Source: Flavobacteriaceae bacterium UBA4166
GTDB taxonomy: Bacteria > Bacteroidota > Bacteroidia > Flavobacteriales > Flavobacteriaceae
NCBI GenBank assembly: GCA_002379985.1
Contig: DFVG01000003.1
Coordinates: forward strand, 39,856-103,855
Reading direction: 5' to 3'
DNA: 64,000 bases
The notes below the pieces were generated by a model that worked only from the letters and a program-made list of their open reading frames with translations, did no database searches and was not told the origin of the DNA. A program made the position numbers and the translations under genes. Shown in pieces: positions 26,812-36,494 of this stretch (the first letter of the stretch is position 1; each line of letters opens with the position of its first letter).

Positions 26812-26985
26812 ATGTTTGAATTTGATCAATACCTTGGATTTTTAGCATTTTTAACCATTTTGACCATCGGCTTTTGGTTGATGATCTTTTTGATCTCTTT
26901 TATTCCGTATTGGATTGGAGGCGCCTTGTATGAAAACTGGAAACTAAAACGTGAGAAGAAAAAAGCGGAAGCTCAAGAATCGTAA
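26812..26985 (+). CDS. 57-residue membrane protein, unknown
   Basis: Starts MFEFDQYLGFLAFLTI and has one long hydrophobic stretch (about residues 8-40, possibly two helices, with LMIFLISFIPYWIGGAL) and a basic charged tail KLKREKKKAEAQES. The open frame begins 18 codons earlier, but a -7 promoter element lies inside that extension, so the ATG at 26812 is the start. No family recognised. It is a single-gene unit with its own promoter and a strong terminator. Confidence 0.72.
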   Translation: MFEFDQYLGFLAFLTILTIGFWLMIFLISFIPYWIGGALYENWKLKREKKKAEAQES

Positions 26986-27005
26986 TTATTATAGTATTAC
27001 TATAT

Positions 27006-27042
27006 AAAAAAGGGGGAAGTCATTTGACTTCCCCCTTTTTTT
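27006..27042. terminator. Bidirectional strong terminator
   Basis: A 17-bp perfect stem (27006-27022 with 27025-27041) with the core GGGGGAAGTCA and a TT loop, and A/T tracts on both sides. It separates the 57-residue gene from the convergent TonB receptor gene. Confidence 0.92.
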
Positions 27043-27062
27043 AGGATCGATTCTTTATACGA

Positions 27063-29573
27063 CTATCCTTCAAAATCTCCTTCATCTTCGTAATCGCCAT
27101 TGCCACGATTTCTTTGTCGTTGTTTCTTTTGATTGAAACGATAGGTAAAAGAAAGTGTAAACTGTCGTTGGCGCCATTGAAATTCTGAATCACTCGTAAA
27201 CGTATCGGCTACGGTAAACGAACGTCGTTTTCTTGAATTGAAAACGTCACTCACATTAAATCCAATGGTTCCGTTGTCATCCATGATGTCTTTACTCAAA
27301 GCAATATTCATAGAGAAAATCCCTTCATTTTCTGTCTGTGCATTATTGCTTGGCCCACGGTAAAAGGCATTGGTTTGCCAATCTATTTTATAAGGTAGCG
27401 TCACTTTTGAACTGGCACGAGCAAACCAACTGCTGTTTTCGGCGCCATACTCTATTCCATTAAAGCTTCCGTCGCTTTTAAAGTTGAAATAATTGAAACT
27501 TCCATTGAATCGCAACCATTTTGCCGGGTTGTATAATACGCCTAGTTCAAACCCCATACGTTCGTTGGTAGAAAGGTTGATGGGGACGGTTCGAACTACA
27601 TTGACACCATTAATAACTTGTCCTGTCTGTTCTTGAATACGTTCAAAAGAATCTGTTTCATATTGATAATATATGGAAGTAGTTAAGGTCAACTTATCCC
27701 ATCTTCGTAAATAACCAAGATCAAAAGCACTGGCAAAAGCAGGGTCTAAATCAGGGTTTCCTTGAAATACGTTGGTCACACTAGAACGTGATGGAAAGGG
27801 GTTGATAAACCAGCCGCGAGGTCGGTTAATTCGTCGGTTGTATCCCAAAGAAATATTTTCGCGTTCTCCTAACTCATAGATCAAGTTCACAGTTGGGAAC
27901 AGCCCTAAGTAGTTTTTGTCAAAGTCGGTATCAATATCAACACCCAAAGCTTCTGAGAACGCACCTTCGTCTAGATTCGATTCGATCTCCCCTTTTAATT
28001 GGGTGTTTTCTAATCGTAACCCTAAAAGAAACGACAGCTTCCCAAATTTGTTTCCGTATTGTGTATAGACCGCGTGAACATTTTCGGTATAGTCAAAAAT
28101 GTTTGACAGTGTATCATTTCGAACGAAAACCCCGGCTTCATTTTCTTGGTTTAAGGTGTAATCGGTGACTTCATTTTCTAACGTTCCTCGATATCCGGCT
28201 TCAAACTGTGCGTTCTCACCAATGGGTAATACATAATCAGCTTGAATTAAATATTCTGTTTGCGTTTCTTCGGTGAGAATGTCTTCCGAAGGAAAATCAA
28301 ATTCCGAAGGAAAACTACGGCGTTCTGTGATAAAAGAACGTTGCTCTTCGTTATCATTTTCATACTGAAAATCAGCTGTCAGTTTATGTCCCTCATCATT
28401 AAAATTGTTGACGTAATTCAGTGAGAACTGATAGCTTTGATCTTTTTCGGTTTCGTTTTCTTCCCGAACGGTGGTTTCCGCCAAAGCTCCGTCGGTGAAT
28501 CTTCGAGTGCGGTTGGTGGTAAGATCCTCATCGTCTCCTAATCGAAGGAATACGCTTCCGGTGATCGAAGAATTTTCCGATAAGAAATATTCCATTCCCA
28601 AATTGGTGTTGAACCCTTCATCTTTCCTATCGTAATCACGATTTTCAATGGTACGATCAAATGTGGGCTCAATAGTGATCACTTCTCCGGTATCCGGGTC
28701 TACTTCGGTTCGCGGAAAATATTGGTTGTCGTAGGTGGCATTCCCCGGAGAGGTTCGGTATCGAATCCCGGTGGTGTTAAAAATATTGAACTTATCGGTA
28801 CGCAAGTTGATGTTTCCTGTGATCCCACTTTGTAGCGGAACACCAAAATTGGTTTGAATGGAACCATTCAACCCTAATGTTTTTTCTTTCCGAAGAATAA
28901 TATTCAAGATCCCTGCGGTTCCTTCTGCATCATATCGGGCGGAAGGTGACGTAATTACTTCCACGCGTTCAATTGCTTCGGCGGGAAGTTGACGCAACGC
29001 ATCGGTCGATCCAAAACCTGCAATGGCAGACGGTTTTCCATTAATTAAGATACGTACATTCTCGTTTCCACGAAGACTGATCGCACCTTCCACATCTACC
29101 GTTACCGACGGAACGTTGTTCAAGGCGTCGCTCACGGTGGCACCACTGGTCGTAAGATCTTTTCCTATCGTGTATATTTTTTTGTCTAAGCGGACTTGCA
29201 CTTCGGTGGTTTCGGCTCGAATGACCACTTCTTCCAAGCTTTCCGAATTCACCGCTAATGAAACGGTAGGTAATGTGGTATTTTTTGTAAGATTCTGATT
29301 GGGTAATTGTTCTGTTTTATAGGAGATAAATTCAAATTGAACCGTATAGACCCCAGCCGGTATTTGAATGGAGTAGTTTCCGTCTAAATCGGTAATTCCA
29401 CCCGTGACAGTATTTCCTTGTGCATTGATGAATGAGACGGTGGCATATTCCAGCGGATAGTTTGTGCCTTCTTCCATAACCTTCCCTTGTATGGTAACTT
29501 CCTGCGGCGTAGTATCTTGCGCCATCGCAACAAGAGATGTACAGAAGAAGAGCGCGAATAATATTCTTTTCAT
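27063..29573 (-). CDS. TonB-dependent receptor-like outer-membrane protein
   Basis: 836 residues. Signal peptide ends VAMAQ. Residues ~25-110 form a carboxypeptidase-regulatory-like domain (VTIQGKVMEEGTNYPLEYAT). A plug domain follows (TVSDALNNVPSVTVDVEGAI, then NVRILINGKPSAI), then a long beta-barrel of the OMP_b-brl_3 type, ending with QRQFTLSFTYRFN and an acidic tail. There is no neighbouring SusD or substrate gene, so the ligand cannot be guessed; this subfamily may serve in uptake or envelope roles. It is preceded by a TATTTTCG element. Confidence 0.9.
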   Translation of the reverse strand: MKRILFALFFCTSLVAMAQDTTPQEVTIQGKVMEEGTNYPLEYATVSFINAQGNTVTGGITDLDGNYSIQIPAGVYTVQFEFISYKTEQLPNQNLTKNTTLPTVSLAVNSESLEEVVIRAETTEVQVRLDKKIYTIGKDLTTSGATVSDALNNVPSVTVDVEGAISLRGNENVRILINGKPSAIAGFGSTDALRQLPAEAIERVEVITSPSARYDAEGTAGILNIILRKEKTLGLNGSIQTNFGVPLQSGITGNINLRTDKFNIFNTTGIRYRTSPGNATYDNQYFPRTEVDPDTGEVITIEPTFDRTIENRDYDRKDEGFNTNLGMEYFLSENSSITGSVFLRLGDDEDLTTNRTRRFTDGALAETTVREENETEKDQSYQFSLNYVNNFNDEGHKLTADFQYENDNEEQRSFITERRSFPSEFDFPSEDILTEETQTEYLIQADYVLPIGENAQFEAGYRGTLENEVTDYTLNQENEAGVFVRNDTLSNIFDYTENVHAVYTQYGNKFGKLSFLLGLRLENTQLKGEIESNLDEGAFSEALGVDIDTDFDKNYLGLFPTVNLIYELGERENISLGYNRRINRPRGWFINPFPSRSSVTNVFQGNPDLDPAFASAFDLGYLRRWDKLTLTTSIYYQYETDSFERIQEQTGQVINGVNVVRTVPINLSTNERMGFELGVLYNPAKWLRFNGSFNYFNFKSDGSFNGIEYGAENSSWFARASSKVTLPYKIDWQTNAFYRGPSNNAQTENEGIFSMNIALSKDIMDDNGTIGFNVSDVFNSRKRRSFTVADTFTSDSEFQWRQRQFTLSFTYRFNQKKQRQRNRGNGDYEDEGDFEG

Positions 29574-29600
29574 AGTCTTTTTTGGTTTCGCTTTTGACTA

Positions 29601-29608
29601 CGAAAATA
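29601..29608 (-). promoter_or_regulatory. Possible -7 element TATTTTCG
   Basis: On the minus strand TATTTTCG lies 27 nt upstream of the TonB receptor ATG. The same TATTTTCG word sits before the DUF2911 gene (9967-9974, plus) and the oligopeptidase gene (37284-37291, plus), so it may be a variant of TAnnTTTG. Confidence 0.4.
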
Positions 29609-29695
29609 CAAGGGGGTTTAGGCGAAGCTTCCTAAAGTTGTGTTAAAACTAGGCGGTGTTGAAATGGGAATTTTCAATAGTGGAATTGGCACTAT

Positions 29696-30040
29696 TTATA
29701 GGATGGATGTGATGCCTTCAGGAGGCCTACCCACAATGGCTTTATTACCTTTTATCACAATAGGGCGTTCTATCAGTTTGGGATGCGCAACCATGGCATT
29801 GACAATTTCGGCATCGGTCAAAGCTTTGCCTTTGAATTGTTCTTTCCAAATTGTTTCATTTTTTCGAATCAGATCGATAGGAGCAATGCCCAATTTTGCA
29901 ATGATTTCTGAAAGGATTGCTGCGGAAGGCGGTGTGTCCAGATATTTGATGATCTCAATAACTTCTCCACGATCTTCAAGAATTTGAAGGGCTTCTCTCG
30001 ACTTTCGGCAGCGCGGGTTGTGATAAATGATCGTATTCAT
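29696..30040 (-). CDS. ArsC/Spx-family reductase-like protein
   Basis: 114-residue thioredoxin-fold protein of the glutaredoxin-dependent arsenate reductase family. IIYHNPRCRKSREAL gives the active Cys at residue 11; the C-terminal family motif RPIVIKGNKAIVGRPPE is complete, including the arginine that contacts arsenate in ArsC. True arsenate reduction is possible, but YfgD-type homologues without a known substrate look alike, and no ars operon gene is nearby. It is 3 nt downstream of the 159-residue gene. Confidence 0.85.
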   Translation of the reverse strand: MNTIIYHNPRCRKSREALQILEDRGEVIEIIKYLDTPPSAAILSEIIAKLGIAPIDLIRKNETIWKEQFKGKALTDAEIVNAMVAHPKLIERPIVIKGNKAIVGRPPEGITSIL

Positions 30041-30043
30041 AGG

Positions 30044-30523
30044 TTATTTTTTTAAAAGGTGTTCGAGCTCTTGTTGATAATCATATTGAAGATCGGGGTG
30101 TAATCCCTCGATTTTCTTTGCAATCATCTGAATTTGTCTGTCGAATAGATTCTGCATGGTGGTGCTTCGTTGCAGCGACGGACCAAACAATTGAAACTCT
30201 CTGCAAAAATGAAGCAACAATTCTATTTCTGTGGCTTTGCTGTTGGAATACCGACTAAACTTCTTGGCTTCTCGTAGGATCTTTCGAATACTCTTCTTTA
30301 CAAAGTAAAACCGGTTTCTATTGACAGTTCGAAACTGCTCGGTCATGTATTCTTTTACATGTGCTACATAACCGGTTTCATCCTGCGCTTCAAATAGCAA
30401 ATAGGTGAGGAGCTCTTTGTTCTCTTTTTTAAAACGTGCCAACCGAAGACAAATCTCCTTGATCTCTTCCGGAGATCGAAAGGCAAGTTCTTTTCGTATT
30501 TGCGGCACCGAAGCAGGTTTCAT
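30044..30523 (-). CDS. Conserved hypothetical helical protein
   Basis: 159 residues, cytoplasmic, rich in Lys, Glu and Arg and predicted all-helical (EEIKEICLRLARFKKENKE, KSIRKILREAKKFSRYS). No motif that I recognise. The ATG overlaps the TGA of the HAD phosphatase gene (ATGA), and the next gene starts 3 nt on, so it is in an operon with prfB, HAD phosphatase and the ArsC-like gene. Confidence 0.72.
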   Translation of the reverse strand: MKPASVPQIRKELAFRSPEEIKEICLRLARFKKENKELLTYLLFEAQDETGYVAHVKEYMTEQFRTVNRNRFYFVKKSIRKILREAKKFSRYSNSKATEIELLLHFCREFQLFGPSLQRSTTMQNLFDRQIQMIAKKIEGLHPDLQYDYQQELEHLLKK

Positions 30524-31146
30524 GACGTACTAGTTATAGCGATTCCAAGTGTATTTAGGTCTTTTGACAATTGTGCTGCGGACGTAAAATGCAAGGCGGT
30601 GATCCCTATTGCTTCTGCAGCGGCAACATTGCGTTGATTGTCGTCAATAAAGATCGCTTCGGAAGGATTGATATCGTAACGTGATAAGATGAGTTCGTAG
30701 ATCTCAGGAAAGGGTTTTCGCATCTTTTCATCACCACTCACTAGAATCCCTTCAAACCACTGGAGCCATTCAAACTTGGCAATTGCCTTTGGAAAGGTCT
30801 CCCCACTCCAATTGGTCAAAGCATACACGTTGAGATTTGGATCGTCAATGGTTTGTTTTAAAATAGCTAACGTATTCTCATGGGTATAGCCCAGCATTTC
30901 TTCCCAACGTCCGTAATACATGCGAATAAGATCTTCATATTCGGGAAATTCTTTTACTTTATCTTCTGTGGCTTGTGTCAAGGGGTACCCTGCATCTTGG
31001 TTTTCGTTCCAATCCCATGAGCAAACCGTATTTAGAAACCAGTTCATCTTTTCCCGATCGCCACGGAATTCTTTCAGAAACACATATTCCGGATTCCAAT
31101 CTACCAATACGCCTCCCAGATCAAAAATAATCGTGTTATAGCTCAT
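30520..31146 (-). CDS. HAD-family phosphatase
   Basis: 208-residue haloacid-dehalogenase-like hydrolase. Motif I is IIFDLGGVLVDWNP; the motif II Thr/Ser lies in YALTNWSGETF, and the end has AIFIDDNQRNVAAAEAIG with the paired Asp of motif IV. This resembles YihX-like sugar phosphatases, so a small phosphorylated metabolite is the likely substrate, but it is not determined. It overlaps the 3' end of prfB by 11 nt. Confidence 0.9.
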   Translation of the reverse strand: MSYNTIIFDLGGVLVDWNPEYVFLKEFRGDREKMNWFLNTVCSWDWNENQDAGYPLTQATEDKVKEFPEYEDLIRMYYGRWEEMLGYTHENTLAILKQTIDDPNLNVYALTNWSGETFPKAIAKFEWLQWFEGILVSGDEKMRKPFPEIYELILSRYDINPSEAIFIDDNQRNVAAAEAIGITALHFTSAAQLSKDLNTLGIAITSTS

Positions 31147-32243
31147 TACTCGTTTCTTTTTGTCCGGTCATCATTAAATATGCTTTTAAAAAATCGTCCA
31201 GATCGCCATCTAAGACAGCATCGGTATTTCCGGTTTCGTGACTTGTACGCACGTCTTTAATGAGTTTGTAGGGATGCAATACGTAATTTCGAATTTGAGA
31301 TCCCCACTCAATCGCTTTCTTATCAGCTTCAATAGCGTCTCGCTGCGCTTGTTGTTTCCGAAGTTCAATTTCATATAACTGCGATTTCAACATCTGCATG
31401 GCCTTTTCACGATTTTCCAGCTGCGAACGTGTTTCACTATTATGGATCACAATACCGCTAGGATGGTGGGTTAGAATGGCCTTGGTCTCTACTTTATTTA
31501 CATTCTGACCCCCGGCACCACTACTTCGGGCGAAGTCCCAAGAAATATCGGCCGGATTGATATCAATCTCAATAGAGTCATCGGCTAACGGATATACATA
31601 GACACTAGCAAAACTGGTGTGTCGCTTTGCATTACTATCAAAAGGAGAAATGCGCACCAAACGATGCACACCGTTCTCACTTTTCAACCATCCAAAGGCG
31701 TAGTCGCCATCAATTTCCAGCGTCACGGTTTTCACACCGGCCACATCGCCGGCTTGGAAGTTCAGTTCTTTAATTTTGAATCCGTTCTTTTCGGCCCACA
31801 TCAGGTACATGCGCATGAGCATTTGTGCCCAGTCGCAACTTTCGGTACCTCCGGCTCCCGCAGTGATCTGAAGCACAGCGGAAAGATCATCACCTTCTTC
31901 GCTCAGCATATTGCGGAACTCAAGTGCTTCAACGGCAGAAGCTGCGTTCTCAAATCGACTTTCTACATTGGCGGCTTCGCCTTCTCCTTCCTTGAAAAAT
32001 TCGTAGATGACCTCGGCATCCTCGGTGAGTTGCATGGCATTTTCGTAATCTTCAATCCACTTCTTTTTATTGCGAAGTTGCTTCATAAAAGCTTCGGCTT
32101 CCTGAGGATTGTTCCAAAAATTCGGGTCGTATGTTTTTTCTTCGTCGTTAGCTATTTCGACACGCTTTCCGGCAACGTCAAAGATACCTCCTTAACGCAT
32201 CCAGGCGCTCTTTAAGATCATTCAGTTGATCAGATGTAATCAT
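31136..32243 (-). CDS. prfB: Peptide chain release factor 2, with programmed +1 frameshift
   Basis: Recognises UGA and UAA stop codons and triggers peptide release. The reading starts at ATG 32243 (MITSDQLNDLKERLDALRRYL), meets an in-frame TGA at 32180-32178, shifts +1 and continues as DVAGKRVEIANDE down to 31136; the product is about 368 residues. The GGQ motif is present as SSGAGGQNVNKVET and the tRNA-anticodon-like region precedes it. A scan without the frameshift would give only a shorter C-terminal part. It is followed, with overlap, by the HAD phosphatase gene. Confidence 0.96.
32177..32192 (-). promoter_or_regulatory. prfB autoregulatory frameshift site
   Basis: On the minus strand AGGAGGTATCTTTGAC: an internal Shine-Dalgarno AGGAGG, slippery CTT and stop TGA followed by C. 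This is the classic RF2 site, where low RF2 lets ribosomes shift +1 at CTT-T. The Shine-Dalgarno spacing matches the E. coli site. Confidence 0.96.
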
Positions 32244-32348
32244 TCGTAGTATAATTTTCAGTAAAAATAGGATTTAACTTCCGTTGCTGAAATGTTTTTA
32301 AAGGAATTTTAGTAGTTTAGGGCATTCCCCAAAGCAAAGATCCCACGC

Positions 32349-34757
32349 ATGAAACATTTTATTCTTAGTTGTTGTACCTTACTCTATATGGCCGTTGCCC
32401 CGGCACAATTTTTACAGAACAAAGCAGACGTTGAAAAATTTGAAGGTTTTTTTGATTTCTATTACGTGGAAGACGAAGGAACTATTTTATTAGCCGTTGA
32501 TAAACTAGATACCGAATTTCTTTACGTTCACTCGCTGCGAACCGGATTGGGGTCTAATGATATTGGGTTGGATCGCGGACAATTAGGTGGGGGAGAAGTT
32601 GTTTCTTTTGTGAAAAGTGGGAACAAAATTCTCTTGGTACAACCCAATTTGAAATACCGTGCGACATCCGATAATGAATTGGAACGACGTTCTATTTCGG
32701 AAGCCTTTGCACGCTCCGTATTGTTTGGTTTTACAATCAAAGAGACAGATGGCGACACCTATTTGATTGACCTGACTCCTTTTTTGATGGAAGATGCCCA
32801 TCAAGTGGCAAGTCGGTTGAAACGTGGGAAAGAGGGAACGTACAAAGTAGATGCCTCTCGAAGTGCCTTGTGGATGGAGCGAACCAAAGCATTTCCGAAG
32901 AATGTGGAATTTGAAGCGTTATTAACGCTGAAAGGAACTCCTTCTGGAAGAAACTTACGGACGGTCGCACCGAATGCCGAATCGGTTTCGGTGATTCAGC
33001 ATCACAGTTTTGTAGAACTTCCCGAGGAAGGCTATACACCAAGAGCGTTCGATCCGCGCAGCGGCGCCTTTGCTATGAGCTACTTAGATTACAGTACGCC
33101 TATTTGGGAACCGATTCAGAAACGATTTATAACAAGACACCGACTCGAAAAGAAAAATCCAAATGCTTCCATCAGCGAAGCCGTAGCGCCCATCATCTAT
33201 TATTTAGATCCCGGAACTCCGGAGCCGGTTCGTTCTGCGTTGCTGGAAGGCGCGCGCTGGTGGAATCAAGCTTTTGAAGCCATTGGTTACAAAGATGCCT
33301 TTCAAGTAAAAATGCTTCCTGAAGATGCAGACCCTATGGATGTTCGTTATAATGTGATTCAATGGGTGCATCGTTCAACGCGAGGATGGAGTTACGGAGC
33401 GAGCATCACCGATCCGCGCACCGGAGAGATCATCAAAGGACATGTAAGTTTGGGGAGTCTACGGATTCGGCAAGATTATATGATCGCACAAGCGCTTATG
33501 AACAAGCCATTTGCAAACAGTGATGAAAACTACCAACCGATGCTAGATTTGGCGTTGGCCCGAATTCGGCAGCTATCGGCTCACGAAGTTGGGCATACCC
33601 TTGGCTTTGCACATAATTTTGCAGCCAGTACGGTAGATCGTGCGAGTGTGATGGATTATCCGCACCCAAAGATTGATATGGATGCCGCAGGTGCGCTTCA
33701 ATTTAGCGATGCGTACGATACCGGAATTGGTGATTGGGATAAGGTGACTGTAGCCTACAGTTACAGCGACATTCCTTCAGGAACTAACGAGCAAACCTAT
33801 CTCAATGCAATCTTGGAAGGTGCTTTCGCAGATGGTCATCGTTTTATTACTGATAGCGACGCGCGGCCGCAGGGAGGCGCTCACGCCAAAGCACATCTCT
33901 GGGACAATGGAGCAACGGCTGCCCAAGAATTAGAGAAGGTCTTACAACTTCGGAAGAAAGCTATGGAAACGTTCTCTTTAGATAACATTCGTACGGGAGA
34001 TCCTTACACTGTGTTAGAAGATGTCTTCGTGCCATTGTATTTTTTCCATCGCTATCAAACCGAAGCAGCAGTGAAAAGTATTGGCGGTATGGAATATGAT
34101 TATTTGGTAAAAGGCTATAATGGTCAACTGCCAACGTACCTCTCGAAAGCAGTACAAGCCAACGCTCTATCTCAAGTTATCAATACCCTACGGGTGGAAC
34201 AGTTAGCAATTCCGAAGCAGATACAATCCTATTTTCCACCACGAGCTTATGGATATAACCGCAGTCGCGAATCCTTCAAAAGTGACATGGGCGTAGCGTT
34301 CGATCCGCTGGGAGCTGCAGCAACGGCTAGCGATATGACCTTGCAATTATTGCTGCATCCTTCGCGGTTAAATCGTTTGGTGGTTCAGGCGGGGCTGTCT
34401 TCCGAAGAAGACAATCTAGGTGTTGAAGATGTACTTAGTGCGCTAACGGCCTTGTATTATGATGCCCCAAAAGATAAATTTCAGAAAGAAGTACATCATA
34501 CCATCCAACACCGTATCTTGTTCCATGTGTTGGCTTCCATGGAAAATAAAGACGTTATTCCTCAGGCAAAGGCACATTTGAATCATCATCTCTCCTTATG
34601 GGAAAAGGCGATGAAAAAATCGAATACTATTAATGATCAGCAAATGCTTAGTACCATTGAGCAATTCCGAAAGAATCCTGAAAAATTTAACGTTCCACCG
34701 GTTCCAAAGATCCCCGATGGGAGTCCGATTGGCGGTGGATGTATGTTCTATCATTAA
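32349..34757 (+). CDS. Secreted zinc-dependent metalloprotease (DUF5117/DUF4953 type)
   Basis: 802 residues. A signal peptide of about 19 residues ends VAPAQ. The zincin motif HEVGHTLGFAH is at 412-422, followed by the Met-turn region SVMDYPHPKI. N-terminal and central regions match the DUF5118/DUF5117 pattern of large Bacteroidota metalloproteases (DFYYVEDEGTILLAVDKLDT, YLDYSTPIWEPIQKRF). The C-terminus ends IGGGCMFYH. It is exported, probably to the periplasm or outer membrane; the substrate is unknown. A small secreted gene follows after 22 nt. Confidence 0.9.
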   Translation: MKHFILSCCTLLYMAVAPAQFLQNKADVEKFEGFFDFYYVEDEGTILLAVDKLDTEFLYVHSLRTGLGSNDIGLDRGQLGGGEVVSFVKSGNKILLVQPNLKYRATSDNELERRSISEAFARSVLFGFTIKETDGDTYLIDLTPFLMEDAHQVASRLKRGKEGTYKVDASRSALWMERTKAFPKNVEFEALLTLKGTPSGRNLRTVAPNAESVSVIQHHSFVELPEEGYTPRAFDPRSGAFAMSYLDYSTPIWEPIQKRFITRHRLEKKNPNASISEAVAPIIYYLDPGTPEPVRSALLEGARWWNQAFEAIGYKDAFQVKMLPEDADPMDVRYNVIQWVHRSTRGWSYGASITDPRTGEIIKGHVSLGSLRIRQDYMIAQALMNKPFANSDENYQPMLDLALARIRQLSAHEVGHTLGFAHNFAASTVDRASVMDYPHPKIDMDAAGALQFSDAYDTGIGDWDKVTVAYSYSDIPSGTNEQTYLNAILEGAFADGHRFITDSDARPQGGAHAKAHLWDNGATAAQELEKVLQLRKKAMETFSLDNIRTGDPYTVLEDVFVPLYFFHRYQTEAAVKSIGGMEYDYLVKGYNGQLPTYLSKAVQANALSQVINTLRVEQLAIPKQIQSYFPPRAYGYNRSRESFKSDMGVAFDPLGAAATASDMTLQLLLHPSRLNRLVVQAGLSSEEDNLGVEDVLSALTALYYDAPKDKFQKEVHHTIQHRILFHVLASMENKDVIPQAKAHLNHHLSLWEKAMKKSNTINDQQMLSTIEQFRKNPEKFNVPPVPKIPDGSPIGGGCMFYH

Positions 34758-34779
34758 CCACATTATTAAAAACCTCACG

Positions 34780-35409
34780 ATGAAAAAAATTACTTGTATC
34801 CTTTTGTTGCTGATAGGCAGCATGGGGTTTTCGCAAAATGACAAGGCGAAAGTCGAATCATTACTCAACCAATTCACCACAGAATTGACCGAACGTGGCA
34901 TTACGAATTTCTTTACCACCAAGCGATATTGTTTGGGAACTACTGAAATGTTTCGGATCGGGAACAATCAAATTTGTACTTCCGAAGGAACCTATTACGA
35001 AAGTTATGTGGTATGGCAAGAACCGGAAGGAGACACGATGATCAAAAAGATCGATAATTGCGGTCTCTTTAGAGCTGTTTCGGTGGGAGCTACTAATCCG
35101 TTGTCGTTCTATCTCACAAATCTATCCACCCTACAAAAAGAAGAAGTAAAACTATATAAGGTGAGCAATCCCGGAAATCGACCTACGCAACGCACTCAGG
35201 TGCATCCTTGTAGACGCGATTTTTCTTTTTTCGCAGACGCGGAAGACACGGTGCAAATGACCTATCGATTATACGATATGACCAATGGATCGAGTCAGCC
35301 TAACCTCAACTACGAATACAACAAGAACCTAAAAATTACGATGTTGGATGCCATGATGGATGAGACCATTGAAGCCAACGAGAATCGTTTCCGAAGAGAA
35401 ATAGAATAG
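34780..35409 (+). CDS. Small secreted protein downstream of metalloprotease
   Basis: 209 residues from the ATG at 34780; a signal peptide MKKITCILLLLIGSMGFSQ fixes the start (the longer frame lies inside the protease gene). The mature part has several cysteines (KRYCLGTTEMF, NQICTSEGTY, DNCGLFRAV, VHPCRRDF), which could form disulfides. No domain recognised. It follows the metalloprotease by 22 nt and precedes threonine aldolase by 6 nt, so it is likely part of that transcript. Confidence 0.75.
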   Translation: MKKITCILLLLIGSMGFSQNDKAKVESLLNQFTTELTERGITNFFTTKRYCLGTTEMFRIGNNQICTSEGTYYESYVVWQEPEGDTMIKKIDNCGLFRAVSVGATNPLSFYLTNLSTLQKEEVKLYKVSNPGNRPTQRTQVHPCRRDFSFFADAEDTVQMTYRLYDMTNGSSQPNLNYEYNKNLKITMLDAMMDETIEANENRFRREIE

Positions 35410-35415
35410 CCCCAA

Positions 35416-36459
35416 ATGATGACCATTGACCTACGAAGTGACACGGTAACCCGTCCGACTCCAGAAATGTTGAATGCTATGATGAAGGCTGAGGTAGGGG
35501 ATGATGTGTATAAAGAAGATCCTTCAGCGAATGCCTTGGAAGCGCAAGTTGCCGACATGTTTGGTATGGAAGAAGCTTTGTTCTTTCCGACCGGAAGTAT
35601 GGCGAATCAAGCCGCTATCAAATTACATACCCAACCCGGCGAACAGCTTATTTGCGATCAATGGGCTCATGTGTACAATTACGAAGGTGGCGGAGTATCT
35701 TTTAACAGTGGTGTTTCGTGCAAGTTGGTAACCGGCAAGAGAGGAATGATCACGGCCAATCAAGTAGCTGCGCATATCAATCCGCCGGATTTTTATCATA
35801 GTCCGTTGACCTCGCTCGTATGTCTAGAAAATACTACGAATAAAGGCGGTGGAGCTTGCTATGATTTTGAGGAATTCAAGCGAATTCGGAATGTTTGTGA
35901 TACTCATGGTCTCGGACTCCATCTAGACGGAGCGCGATTGATGAATGCATTGGTAGCGACCCATGACGACCCAAAGGAGTATGGAAAGGTTTTCGACACC
36001 TTAACACTTTGCCTAAGCAAAGGTTTGGGAACTCCTTTAGGAACGGTTTTAGCGGGGAAGAGAGAATTTATGAGGAATGCCATTCGCGTGCGGAAGATCT
36101 TAGGCGGTGGGATGCGTCAGATAGGGTATATGGCGGCTGCCGGAAGTTATGCCTTAGCACATCATGTAGATCGGTTGGAAGAAGATCACCGTAGGGCCAA
36201 AGAATTGGCCGCTCAATTAGAGGCTTTGATGTATGTTTCGGAAGTGGAGCCTACTGAAACCAATATTGTTATTTTCTATTTGAAGGATACGATCCCTGCA
36301 GCGCATTTTATGGCGTATTTAGATTCCGAAGGAATACGCATTAGCGATATGGGACAAGGGAAATTACGGTTGGTAACGCATTTAGATTATTCCGAAGCAA
36401 TGCACAAGAAGGTGCTCTTAAGTTTACAACAATACGAAACAAAAAAGCCTTCTTCATAG
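35416..36459 (+). CDS. ltaE: Low-specificity L-threonine aldolase-type PLP enzyme
   Basis: 347-residue PLP-dependent enzyme that cleaves threonine or allo-threonine to glycine and acetaldehyde. The N-terminus IDLRSDTVTRPTPEML is the family signature. The PLP lysine lies in LCLSKGLGTPLGTVL, and HLDGARLMNA holds the Asp that contacts the pyridine nitrogen. A second Met precedes by one codon; either start works. The 3' end of the gene overlaps a hairpin. Confidence 0.93.
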   Translation: MMTIDLRSDTVTRPTPEMLNAMMKAEVGDDVYKEDPSANALEAQVADMFGMEEALFFPTGSMANQAAIKLHTQPGEQLICDQWAHVYNYEGGGVSFNSGVSCKLVTGKRGMITANQVAAHINPPDFYHSPLTSLVCLENTTNKGGGACYDFEEFKRIRNVCDTHGLGLHLDGARLMNALVATHDDPKEYGKVFDTLTLCLSKGLGTPLGTVLAGKREFMRNAIRVRKILGGGMRQIGYMAAAGSYALAHHVDRLEEDHRRAKELAAQLEALMYVSEVEPTETNIVIFYLKDTIPAAHFMAYLDSEGIRISDMGQGKLRLVTHLDYSEAMHKKVLLSLQQYETKKPSS

Positions 36460-36471
36460 AAGAAAGCTTTT
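36443..36471. terminator. Hairpin overlapping the aldolase stop codon
   Basis: AAAAGC, a C-A mismatch, and TTCTTC pair with GAAGAA and GCTTTT around an ATA loop. The stop codon is inside the stem. It could terminate the aldolase transcript and the convergent YegP-like gene. Confidence 0.5.
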
Positions 36472-36494
36472 CGTACCTTTTTGAAAGGTATCTA

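Noticed and set aside
30435..30460. TGGCACG word on the minus strand inside the 159-residue gene
   Set aside because: No TTG follows at the right spacing and it is in coding sequence; not counted as a sigma-54 site.
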